From the NCBI GenBank assembly GCA_965116335.1, contig OZ220677.1, forward strand, positions 1,674,001-1,738,000: DNA of 64,000 nucleotides. The letters are read 5' to 3'. Positions 43,601 to 50,391 of this stretch are shown in pieces (the first letter of the stretch is position 1; every line of letters starts with the position of its first letter). The notes below the pieces were generated by a model that was not told where the DNA came from, did no database searches, and saw only the letters and a list, made by a program, of their open reading frames with translations. The stretch comes from G963663315 sp965116335 (GTDB taxonomy: Bacteria; Pseudomonadota; Gammaproteobacteria; Arenicellales; Poriferihabitantaceae). Made by a program: the position numbers and the translations under genes.

Positions 43601-43771
43601 CGCACGTCGAACAAGTTGATAAATGTGACGGGCCAGGAACTCGGGGCGGACAGTTGGGTCGACCGGGCGGACATCCACCCACCAGCCCTCTGCCCTTCGG
43701 GCACCGATTTCCGTCTCCAGAGCAGAGGTCAGCAGTTCTTCGTAAAGCCCGGAATGGAGTCGACGCGTCAT
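40634..43771 (-). CDS. superfamily II helicase with N-terminal PLD-like nuclease and DUF3427-type C-terminus
   Basis: 1045 residues. N-terminal helical part, then a phospholipase D-like domain with RTRLHAKAWLFHRHSG and YIGSSNLTHTA (about 220-245). Helicase: LVVAATGTGKTWIAAFDF (motif I), VVIVDEFHHAAAASYDRLL (II), LGLTATPERADG (III), LFNEGVDLPEVDTVLMLRPT and QLGRGLRWAEGK (V-VI). The C-terminal 300 residues resemble DUF3427. ATG 43771 is chosen because AGAGGA precedes it by 7-8 bases. Proteins of this layout occur in defence islands; a single-gene anti-phage role is inference. Confidence 0.9.
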   Translation of the reverse strand: MTRRLHSGLYEELLTSALETEIGARRAEGWWVDVRPVDPTVRPEFLARHIYQLVRRALEGISGEEGAQSTNQIALANRLVELLVEHGVMADDRVADDARLLLEAVGCRVLGSTPSPVPRPTLSLRRTGLLVNGRRDVQIASEIAREIPSADRIDLLCAFVRHSGLRLFRSELEERVREGAQVRVIASVYTGSTERRALDALVDLGARVKVSYEVARTRLHAKAWLFHRHSGMHTAYIGSSNLTHTAQIEGLEWNVRVSAAENPEVIERFEATFEQYWQDPEFEDYTPGRDTNRLDRALSRQRNGSAPDDITDLPLLVDVSPKPHQAVVLEALEAERLRGHHRNLVVAATGTGKTWIAAFDFKRLRDQGMGHSLLFVAHRDEILRQSQQVFQLVLREPGFGELLVGGERPHTGRNVFASVQSLANHIDDIAPDGFDVVIVDEFHHAAAASYDRLLSCLKPKILLGLTATPERADGKSVLKWFDGRIASESRLWDALDQGLLCPFHYFGVNDATDLSTVRFERGRYAPGELNNVLTGDNVRAVRIRQAVEELVTDPHQMRMLGFCAGVGHAHFMADEFARFGYPAVALDASTPRNDRRAVLTRLRQGELRAVFTVDLFNEGVDLPEVDTVLMLRPTESATVFLQQLGRGLRWAEGKRVLTVLDFVGQVRKEYRYDVRYRALLGGTRHQVRSAVEADFPLLPPGCALKLDRIAKETVLRNLKAAVHNARSRLADDLRALGPDTRLGGFMRDAGAELDEIYARPGSGHCFTELRRRAGFEQGASQPAVDDPLRKAIGRLIHLDDHERIKTWLDILETGRCDRISGHQGRKHRLGLMLFAILGGRRQSIEEAGQILERICESTELHREISDLLEILADRIRTVSQPLDPTGEVPLASHATYTLGEIVAAYRRIDRHGALVSPQSGVLWDEATQTDLLFVTLEKSDRDYSPSTRYADYPISPTLFHWESQNTASPDTPTGRRYIEQPARNTNVILFVRERKKDARGETLPYHCLGRASYRSHESERPMKILWKLERPMPGWLYQAGKVVAG

Positions 43772-43955
43772 GGCTTGTCCTCTCATCTCAAATGACACTG
43801 GATAGCTGTAACGAAAACCTTGACTATATACCAGATTTTGAGAATGAGCATAAACGATTGTTTCAAGTACATGAAGTCAGTTAACCAGTGATTGATGGGT
43901 TTGAAACGTTTAAACTTGGAGCCCGATTGTACTCCCGCAAAGGTTGCGTCCGTCG

Positions 43956-44630
43956 ATGAAATTGATAATAGGTGACTACAACTATTCCACTTGGTCCATG
44001 CGCCCCTGGTTGTTCGTGCACAAGCATAATCTGCCGGTGGAGGTGAAGCGATACGATCTGTCCAGCGATGCCATGCGTCAGGTTCTCTCGGGCCGGTTTT
44101 CCAATGGCAAGGTGCCGGTTCTGCTGGATGGCGCTACTGAAGTGTGGGATTCCCTCGCCATTTTGGAATACCTGGGTGATCGCTTTCCTGATTCGCAGCC
44201 CTGGCCCGAAGACCCGAAGGCTCGCGCAGTGGCACGATCAGTGAGTGCGGAAATGCATTCCAGCTTTGGCATCCTTCGCAACGAGGCACCAATGAACCTG
44301 CGTCGCAGGTTTCCTGGATACAGGCTCAGTCAGGCGGCGATTTCGGATATACACCGTATCCAGGCCGTCTGGCGGTATTGCCGTGATCGCTTTGCAAACG
44401 GCGGGCCCTGGCTGTTCGGGAAGTTCACCATCGCCGATGCAATGTATGCCCCGGTGGTGATGCGTTTTCGCAGTATCCCGGTAGATCTGGATGCCGATGC
44501 CGCCAATTATTGCCGTACCGCGGAGTGTGATCCATCAGTTCGCGAATGGATCCGCCGGGGCTTGGCGGAAAGCCATCGAGTTGACGAGGACGATCTGGAC
44601 TTTCCATCGGAGCCGGTTACGGACATTTAA
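43956..44630 (+). CDS. glutathione S-transferase family protein (YfcF-like)
   Basis: 224 residues. Thioredoxin-like N-terminal domain KLIIGDYNYSTWSMRPWLF, GKVPVLLDGATEVWDSLAILEYL, and helical C-terminal domain with GPWLFGKFTIADAMYAPVV. Starts with ATG 43956; a TTG four codons upstream overlaps the AAAGG ribosome site. Divergent from the helicase; the 184-base gap contains no feature that can be supported. Confidence 0.85.
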   Translation: MKLIIGDYNYSTWSMRPWLFVHKHNLPVEVKRYDLSSDAMRQVLSGRFSNGKVPVLLDGATEVWDSLAILEYLGDRFPDSQPWPEDPKARAVARSVSAEMHSSFGILRNEAPMNLRRRFPGYRLSQAAISDIHRIQAVWRYCRDRFANGGPWLFGKFTIADAMYAPVVMRFRSIPVDLDADAANYCRTAECDPSVREWIRRGLAESHRVDEDDLDFPSEPVTDI

Positions 44631-44729
44631 TCCGTATCCAGATGGATACCTCACCATGCATGAGATGCATCCGGCGTCTCCCGCTTCTTCGTTATATCAC
44701 CCTTCGCCTCGACTTCACTTCCATATTCT

Positions 44730-45317
44730 CTATTCACAACCGTTATGTTTTTTGAACATTCCGGCATCGTGCCCCTCGGGTATATTGTCGCAGACGCCAC
44801 CTTCAGAATATCCGCGTAATTTGTTATAGCGTTTGATTTGCTTTTCTGACAACAACTCGACCGTTTCCAAATGTCTGGACAGATGAACATATCGTAGTTT
44901 CGCTCGAATATCTTCTATTTGTTCTATCAATAACAGCACGGAATCACTGCTCATATTTCCTGTTTTGAACAGTGTATCCAGGTTCCGTTCAGCATCAATA
45001 TATTCATTTCCAAGCAGAATCGCTTCAGAACGCATCTCTTCATGTATCTTTTCTATCTGAAATACTTGTTCCGGATTTAACGAGATATCTTCCTTCATTT
45101 CCAATAAATGCGCCGGACCCGGCACACCGTTCAGTTCCGCAGGTTTAGCAAAACCCCACCCGCCGCCTTTTTGTAATTCAACGATATCTTCTGCCGAGAG
45201 AGCTTTTATCTCTCTATTTTCTTCACCAACATATTGTGATGTATGATCAGGACTTTTACTTGCGGTCACCTCGTGTGAAAGAAATAACACTATCAAAAGC
45301 CAGATGAGCTTGTTCAT
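44730..45317 (-). CDS. periplasmic Spy/CpxP-like helical protein
   Basis: 195 residues. Hydrophobic signal peptide MNKLIWLLIVLFLSHEVTA, then KGGGWGFAKPAELNGVPGPAHLLEMKEDI and the LTxxQ-like LNPEQVFQIEKIHEEM and LSEKQIKRYNKLRGY repeats of the metal-sensing/periplasmic chaperone family. ATG 45317 gives a normal signal peptide. No metal-resistance operon is adjacent. The C-terminal tail (GGVCDNIPEGHDAG) is cysteine and histidine containing. AT-rich. Confidence 0.7.
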   Translation of the reverse strand: MNKLIWLLIVLFLSHEVTASKSPDHTSQYVGEENREIKALSAEDIVELQKGGGWGFAKPAELNGVPGPAHLLEMKEDISLNPEQVFQIEKIHEEMRSEAILLGNEYIDAERNLDTLFKTGNMSSDSVLLLIEQIEDIRAKLRYVHLSRHLETVELLSEKQIKRYNKLRGYSEGGVCDNIPEGHDAGMFKKHNGCE

Positions 45318-45362
45318 TTCGAAAATCTGATTGGGTGTAAAGCCCGACATTCTATATTAACC

Positions 45363-45521
45363 ATGCGTGACATAAACGCATTATTCAAGCTGGATTGCAC
45401 GAATTTTTCACGCACGGTACTGAAAGCATTACGCACTCTGGGACTGGAAGTGATTGTCCAACCCCGCGAGAGTTCTGTATTCAAACCGCCATTACCGCAA
45501 GATGAAGGAAACCATGCCTGA
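45363..45521 (+). pseudogene. C-terminal remnant of an HTH addiction antidote
   Basis: 52 codons: RDINALFKLDCTNFSRTVLK followed by ALRTLGLEVIVQPRESS. The second half is the typical end of HigA-type antidotes (LKALRALGLxLxVxP). No HTH remains upstream; the stop lies 5 bases from the convergent nuclease gene. Confidence 0.5.
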
Positions 45522-45526
45522 GAGTA

Positions 45527-46579
45527 TTATTCCTTCTTCATCATAATACCGAGATGAGGATAGTGTCCCCTGATCGGATTTACCGCTTTTTCGGTGCTTT
45601 CCAGCCCCCACTGATTGGTCAGGGCCCATGTTTTTCCGCTAACCGTAAAAAGCTCATCCTGCTTACAAAAATATCGTCCGGTTAATGGCACCTTCCCGCC
45701 TTTATCGGAAGACATCAGCTTTTCTGCAAATTGCTCTGCATCAAGCGTACCCTCAAAACTGACAAACAGCTTTCTGAATGTGACCAGTTCTTCCAATTCT
45801 TCCGGCTTCACATCCGCCTTAACCATGTCACTAATGAGTTGGTACATCAGATTACGTTTATTCAAACCGTTGTATTCCTGACCAGAAACCATCAAAGTGA
45901 ATTTTGAGAAATCTTGGGAATAAGATCGGGCTCTCTGTTCTTTTTGTTTCTTTTGCCTGACCTGCACCTGGAATTGTTCGGCCTCGGGTAGCGGTATAAC
46001 CTGCTGGATATCAAGAAGAATTCTCTGTCCGTCATGGAACGGCTCTATCTTGACGCACCGAATATCAATACCCTTGTCATTCAGCCACAGCACTGCGCTG
46101 GTCAGTTCCTTGGAAAACTCCGCAGACGCCAGCACGATACGTACATCCTGGGCAAACAAGTCTTCGTCTGGCGCTTCCCAATCAAGAAAGTCAAGAATCC
46201 GTTGCTGGGCGTCTTCGTTTGAACCAATGTTATTGAGAAATAGTTTGTGGGCTTCGACCACCTGATCAAATGTCATTGTAGAAACCATCGCACTGTATCG
46301 AATAGCTTGTAACTCCATGTGACCACCATCTTCTGTACGCTTTAACTCAACGACGACCAGATTGGCTTCTTTATCAATGCACAACAGATCAATTCGTCTT
46401 CGACTCTCCTCCCAACCGCCAAACTCTTCGGCAATAACCATAGAGTTATCAGAGATAATCTCTATCTGCTCCCTGATAAGGCGTTGAATATCCTGACGCT
46501 CATGAATACCATGGGCCGCAAAGGTTGTTTTCATGAGGCGCTTGATACCCCCCTCATTAAATTCGTAAATTGCCATCAA
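45527..46579 (-). CDS. PD-(D/E)xK nuclease-like protein (DUF91/NucS-like)
   Basis: 350 residues. The nuclease core RRRIDLLCIDKEANLVVVELKRTEDGGHMELQAIRYSAM (about 60-100) has catalytic Asp in RRIDLL and E-x-K in VELKR followed by Q-x-x-RY, as in NucS/DUF91 and Holliday-type nucleases. The C-terminal third is of unknown fold. Two adjacent ATG codons start the frame. AT-rich; may be a DNA-repair or defence protein. The 270 bases upstream, before the DUF429 gene, show no recognisable feature. Confidence 0.75.
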   Translation of the reverse strand: MMAIYEFNEGGIKRLMKTTFAAHGIHERQDIQRLIREQIEIISDNSMVIAEEFGGWEESRRRIDLLCIDKEANLVVVELKRTEDGGHMELQAIRYSAMVSTMTFDQVVEAHKLFLNNIGSNEDAQQRILDFLDWEAPDEDLFAQDVRIVLASAEFSKELTSAVLWLNDKGIDIRCVKIEPFHDGQRILLDIQQVIPLPEAEQFQVQVRQKKQKEQRARSYSQDFSKFTLMVSGQEYNGLNKRNLMYQLISDMVKADVKPEELEELVTFRKLFVSFEGTLDAEQFAEKLMSSDKGGKVPLTGRYFCKQDELFTVSGKTWALTNQWGLESTEKAVNPIRGHYPHLGIMMKKE

Positions 46580-46849
46580 ATCACTCCCATTCTATTGCAG
46601 ATAATACTTTTTTGTTTTTATTTTCAATGGCTTAAATTTCCTGTAAATCAGTAATACCATGAAAAATACTCGAAAAATCGCAAATTGAGCACTGCCCATG
46701 ACATCTTCTCAACTGTCGTTATTGGGTGCCAGATTTTTCAACTGGAAAATCCTCGGCACCCAAGGAGGTTTTCCCTGGCGGAAGGTATGTACGCCGAAAC
46801 AAATCCCGACGCATCACGGCTATTACCTCGATCGGATGGAGTGTTGTTG

Positions 46850-47632
46850 CTACCCACTATCTCGCTCATCGGAACCGGCACTTGGCTCCAAACACCATAT
46901 CCAGCCTTCCCGGCGAGCCGTTTCGCTGTAATCGGGTGGTGGAGGCATGGAATCACCACGGATAAAGTCGGCTGCAGCCAGAAGGCATACAACCGCATCC
47001 AGTGCATCATCGTTATCAAGAACCGTTCGGAAATCGTTATCACGTAAATTCAAATAATCCCGCAACTTGGTTGCGATTTCTTCACGTTCAGCACGTTTGC
47101 AGCTGTCTTTTGTCTTCTTGTAACCATTAAAACGCAACCCGTGTGACTTCAACGTCGCAGCAGGATAGACCTCGATTGCCTGGATACCTTCGAGGTCATC
47201 ACTAGACCAGGCGAGGGGAATTTCACTGCCATTCTTATTTCTCAGAATGTTCAATTCTTTCAGTGTAGTGTGGGCTGTACGAGCGATACGGTCTGCCCCA
47301 ACGTCAAGCGGTTGTTTATCGACCTTTTCCTTGATGTAACGGTCTGTGGAACGACGGAACATCTCATTCGAGCATCTGTCAGCCGGGCTGCCCGCTGAAT
47401 GGTACTGGAGTACTTCGCCAAGTCCCATGGGCCAACCCAAAGGTGCATCAAGGGCGATCAGGATAGTTTCTCTTTTATGGGTTGATATCCAGTCGGCCAC
47501 CTTGCTCCAGGGGTCAAGGTTGATACCTGTGTAGACCTCGCAGACCCGTACCATATCCCTATCTCCCAGTTCAGCGAGGGCGATACCCGTTTTCTTCGAT
47601 CCCATTGCACAATCGACACCAATAAGATACAT
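46850..47632 (-). CDS. DUF429 family protein
   Basis: 260 residues with an RNase H-like fold: LIGVDCAMGSKKTGIALAEL at the start, ILIALDAPLGWPMGLGEVL, IEVYPAATLKSHGL and DALDAVVCLLAAADF. DUF429 proteins are predicted nucleases of unknown role. It follows vapC closely on the same strand (9 bases), so it may belong to the same transcript. The final codons after EGWIWCLEPS may be a replaced tail, because the same stretch recurs at 40003. Confidence 0.8.
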   Translation of the reverse strand: MYLIGVDCAMGSKKTGIALAELGDRDMVRVCEVYTGINLDPWSKVADWISTHKRETILIALDAPLGWPMGLGEVLQYHSAGSPADRCSNEMFRRSTDRYIKEKVDKQPLDVGADRIARTAHTTLKELNILRNKNGSEIPLAWSSDDLEGIQAIEVYPAATLKSHGLRFNGYKKTKDSCKRAEREEIATKLRDYLNLRDNDFRTVLDNDDALDAVVCLLAAADFIRGDSMPPPPDYSETARREGWIWCLEPSAGSDERDSG

Positions 47633-47641
47633 AAGACTTTT

Positions 47642-48049
47642 TCATTCAAATTCAGTTGCGGTAATCGCAAGCGGATGTCCAATCAGACCCCTGTCTATGG
47701 TAAGCAACCTGAGGTCTTCCTCCTGAGCCTGGACAAGCAGCAACTCATCAAACGGATCCTTGTGACCAAGTGGTGTCTTGAGCGCCCGCGCAGCATGAAG
47801 TATGGTCATCGGCAGATACGTTATGTTCTGATCTTCCAGCGCTTCGAGCACATCCTCCGGGGAGAAGCGGCTCTTTTGCGCGCCCGACCGGTAGCGAGCA
47901 TTATGCTTAAGCCGCATTTCCCAGATCGACACCGCGCTGACATATAGCTCAGTTTCGGATGCCGACAGAATCCGGCGCTCAGAGTCTGGAAATTTCCCTG
48001 GTCTGTCCATGAAGTCAAACAGGTAGGAAGTGTCGAGAAGAACGCGCAT
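47642..48049 (-). CDS. vapC: VapC-like PIN-domain toxin
   Basis: 135 residues. PIN nuclease with MRVLLDTSYLFDFM (Asp6), SAVSIWEMRLKHNARYRSG (Glu), GHKDPFDELLLVQA (two Asp) and LLTIDRGLIGHP. Type II toxin cutting tRNA or rRNA. Preceded after 11 bases by its Phd antitoxin. Fragments of this gene's start occur at 25348. Confidence 0.92.
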   Translation of the reverse strand: MRVLLDTSYLFDFMDRPGKFPDSERRILSASETELYVSAVSIWEMRLKHNARYRSGAQKSRFSPEDVLEALEDQNITYLPMTILHAARALKTPLGHKDPFDELLLVQAQEEDLRLLTIDRGLIGHPLAITATEFE

Positions 48050-48060
48050 TACTGTCCCGG

Positions 48061-48321
48061 CTATCCGTCGTCGAGACCCAGCACACGGCGACTGAAAGCG
48101 GGATCGTTCCAGGCTTCCGGCCAGCCTTCCCCTTCCTCCGTGATGCCAAGACGTCGGCGCGTCGCCTCCAATTTCTCAAAATCAATCCCGCCACGCTGAC
48201 CACAACGCACCAGTTCGACGGCCGGCTGACCATGCTTTGTAATAACAACACGCTCTCCGTTACGGGCGGCGGCAACCAATTCGGAGAGGCGCGCTTTCGC
48301 CTCGCGTATGGCAAGTTCCAT
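48061..48321 (-). CDS. phd: Phd/YefM antitoxin of VapC
   Basis: 86 residues: MELAIREAKARLSELVAAARNGERVVITKHGQPAVELV, then the acidic toxin-binding tail ending FSRRVLGLDDG. Intact partner of the VapC downstream. GATCCACCATG context: GGAGCGATCCACC precedes the ATG, supplying the ribosome site. Confidence 0.92.
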   Translation of the reverse strand: MELAIREAKARLSELVAAARNGERVVITKHGQPAVELVRCGQRGGIDFEKLEATRRRLGITEEGEGWPEAWNDPAFSRRVLGLDDG

Positions 48322-48590
48322 GGTGGATCGCTCCTGATTCTGGTTTAGTTGCCACCAGTATGCCGTGATGGATTCCATCATTCAAGACCATTCGATCTGC
48401 AATTATACGGATTCGTCAAAAATTATCTGGAGCCGAAACTGCCCCCACAAACCGTTTACCATACATGGTCTTTTGAAAACTCATTCAAAAGCCCCGCTTT
48501 GCTGGAAGATTTTCAGAAGCAGGAGTATTTTCACGACCGGGCCGTCAAGACGATTCTCTACCTTGGGAGTCCTCTTTTCCCTGTGATAAC
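48322..48590. repeat. duplicated phd upstream region, copy 2
   Basis: Near identical to 40307-40575. It presumably carries the phd promoter and operator. It ends abruptly where the higB remnant begins. Confidence 0.85.
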
Positions 48591-48592
48591 AT

Positions 48593-48622
48593 CACGATGT
48601 GGAGATCGTTGACTATCATTGA
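48593..48622 (+). pseudogene. last codons of a HigB toxin
   Basis: Encodes HDVEIVDYH then TGA, the conserved end of HigB-type toxins, directly before higA. The rest of higB is replaced by the phd upstream duplicate. Confidence 0.7.
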
Positions 48623-48636
48623 TTGAGGCGGGGCTC

Positions 48637-48969
48637 ATGAGTATAAAAAACGGGTTGCGACCGGTGCATCCAGGCGAAATTTTACGAGATGAACTTGAAG
48701 AACTCGGGATATCAGCCAGCGCACTGTCGAGGGCGTTGGGTGTGCCGGTGAACCGGGTGACGATGATTCTGAATGGTCAGCGGGGAGTGAGCGCCGATAC
48801 GGCGTTGCGGCTGGCGCGGTATTTCAGGACGACACCACAGCTCTGGCTGAACTTGCAGAAGACCTGGGAGCTACGTCAAGCAGAGATTGAGGCAGGGCAG
48901 GAGGTCGCGAAGTACGTGATCCCCCATCAGTCGGCGATACGGGGTGCAATAGCCGATGCCCGTTCCTGA
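48637..48969 (+). CDS. higA: HigA-type antitoxin, orphan
   Basis: 110 residues. GLRPVHPGEILRDELEELGISASALSRALGVPVNRVTMILNGQRGVSADTALRLARYF is the canonical HigA/VapI helix-turn-helix antidote, followed by PQLWLNLQKTWELR. GAGG lies 8 bases before ATG 48637. Its toxin survives only as nine codons. Confidence 0.92.
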   Translation: MSIKNGLRPVHPGEILRDELEELGISASALSRALGVPVNRVTMILNGQRGVSADTALRLARYFRTTPQLWLNLQKTWELRQAEIEAGQEVAKYVIPHQSAIRGAIADARS

Positions 48970-48992
48970 TTTATGGAAAACGGAAAAGTTGC

Positions 48993-49022
48993 TGGACATT
49001 AGCGCCTGTCGTTTTCTATAAT
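48993..49022 (+). promoter_or_regulatory. sigma-70 promoter of the FMN riboswitch fragment
   Basis: TGGACA, 18 bases, TATAAT; 5 of 6 and 6 of 6 consensus bases. Points into the RFN-like element 25 bases downstream. Confidence 0.7.
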
Positions 49023-49048
49023 TGAATTGCGTCATTGGACGTAAAAAA

Positions 49049-49120
<72 letters not shown>

Positions 49121-49204
49121 CCACTACTTGCCAGGAACCTTGCTACAAGCGCCAGATATGCCGCCATCGTCGGCTCAGCATTCATCGTGGATTCCCGCTC
49201 CTAA

Positions 49205-49298
49205 CCGTCATCGTAGGGGAGGGTCTCCGTGCCCTCCCGCAACCGTCGGAACAGGTATCAACGATAGCGGGCGACCACAGAGGGTCGCCCCTACGCAT
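49205..49298. repeat. REPIN-like composite repeat (type A forward, type B reverse)
   Basis: TCGTAGGGGAGGGTCTCCGT begins a type A hairpin; GCGGGCGACCACAGAGGGTC ends a type B hairpin in opposite orientation about 60 bases later. The same composite occurs inverted at 54730-54815. Confidence 0.75.
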
Positions 49299-49339
49299 GG
49301 GTAAGCACATCATCCAGATGGTTTGCCGGTTTGTCTGCT

Positions 49340-49971
49340 TTACTGCCGGGACGCGCAACCCACTTCATCATAACAATACGGCCTTGATTGCCAGGTTCCA
49401 CCATAAGGATGACGGTATCGCGATCCAACATAAGCTGTATTATCATCATCCTGAATGGTAACCGTACAAGATGCTATGGCATCACTCCAGCTACCACCTC
49501 CGGGAGGAATTACCCCAATGCGCCCGGTCGTGTTGCCGTCCTTGCGATAATTTCCCCTTCCATAAACTTTTACTTCTATTTTTCTCGTTTCGCCCGCTTT
49601 TACATTGTAGCCTAGCAAGCTTGTAGTGTCGTCAACGGACGCAACTATAAGTGGCAAATCTCTACTACCAATAGACCATCGTCCGCCAGTAGTGGCGTTA
49701 ATCGTGATATAGGCCCGCGGTCTTTGCCGTATCCTTTCTGGCAGAATAAAATCATTCCAATTATCTGAACCTGGATCGTCCCGATACTCGCAATACTGTT
49801 TTCCTAACGGTAAACCATCTACCGGGCAATCAAAAGCCGCATGGGCGACCAGTCCGCCCTCCTTGACGCTGGCCGGGCATTGCATTTGAACACTGTCAGC
49901 TTGTGCGGGGGGGGGGGGGGGGTGACCAGCAAGAATAAAGCAGCGCCCAGAGCGCCAAGAATAAATTTCAT
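49340..49971 (-). CDS. secreted Calx-beta-like protein, phase OFF by C16 tract
   Basis: ATG 49971 follows GAGG by 7 bases and starts a signal peptide MKFILGALGAALFLLV that runs into 16 C residues (coding strand). The mature part (AQADSVQMQCPASVKEGG onward, to 49340) is in the next frame, so the gene as written is out of frame; 17 or 14 C would restore it as LLVTPPPPPAQA. The mature domain has several Cys and a Calx-beta-like end SCTVTIQDDD. Probably an exported surface or periplasmic protein; exact function unknown. Confidence 0.75.
49907..49922. repeat. G16 homopolymer tract (contingency tract)
   Basis: Sixteen consecutive G on the given strand within the signal-peptide coding region of the secreted protein gene. 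The reading frames before and after the tract differ by one base. Confidence 0.9.
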
Positions 49972-50115
49972 AACATTACCTCAAGAAAAAGAATTGTTTG
50001 TGTATCCAGTGTATACCAATACATACGAATACTCAAACAGGCCGTTTGATCTTGTCGTTTGATCTGATGTCTCCCCATTTTTTCACGTAAGGATTGGCGC
50101 GCGCGTTCCGGCGGT

Positions 50116-50150
50116 CGCGGGACGGCACAGAGACCGTCCCCTACGTGATG
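50116..50150. repeat. REP-like repeat (type A, reverse)
   Basis: CGGGACGGCACAGAGACCGT then CCCCTACGTGATG. Lies in the 420-base gap before the IS1182 element. Confidence 0.65.
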
Positions 50151-50204
50151 GGTTTCGCTATCTCTTGATTCATAATTGATTCTCCGATTGTTGATATTGG
50201 ATTA

Positions 50205-50340
50205 CACCTCAAAATATACCCGGTAATCCCGCCGATTGATAGCCCACGACTGGCAAAATCATAACCCTGTACAGCCCCTGCAAGCGGATGTCTGACCAGG
50301 ACCTATCATCGCCATCGCTTTCGCACGCAGATAAGTAAGT
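50205..50340. other. toxin-like and glycosyltransferase tail scars
   Basis: On the minus strand 50205-50296 encodes LVRHPLAGAVQGYDFASRG, SIGGITGYIL, which loosely resembles the end of RelE/ParE toxins. On the plus strand 50303-50335 encodes YHRHRFRTQISK, matching the expected end of the GT2-like gene at 38491. Both are short scars; the rest of the gap shows nothing. Confidence 0.4.
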
Positions 50341-50391
50341 GCACAATTTTAGCGTTGATGTGGTAAGGTGAATTCAGTTGAGTTCAGCTAG

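Noticed and set aside
46685..47047. Two overlapping plus-strand frames before and inside the DUF429 gene
   Set aside because: Composition and lack of any domain or ribosome site suggest non-coding DNA and antisense of DUF429.
49205..49298. CRISPR-like array from repeated hairpins
   Set aside because: Only two units of different type in opposite orientation, with no regular spacers and no cas genes in the window.
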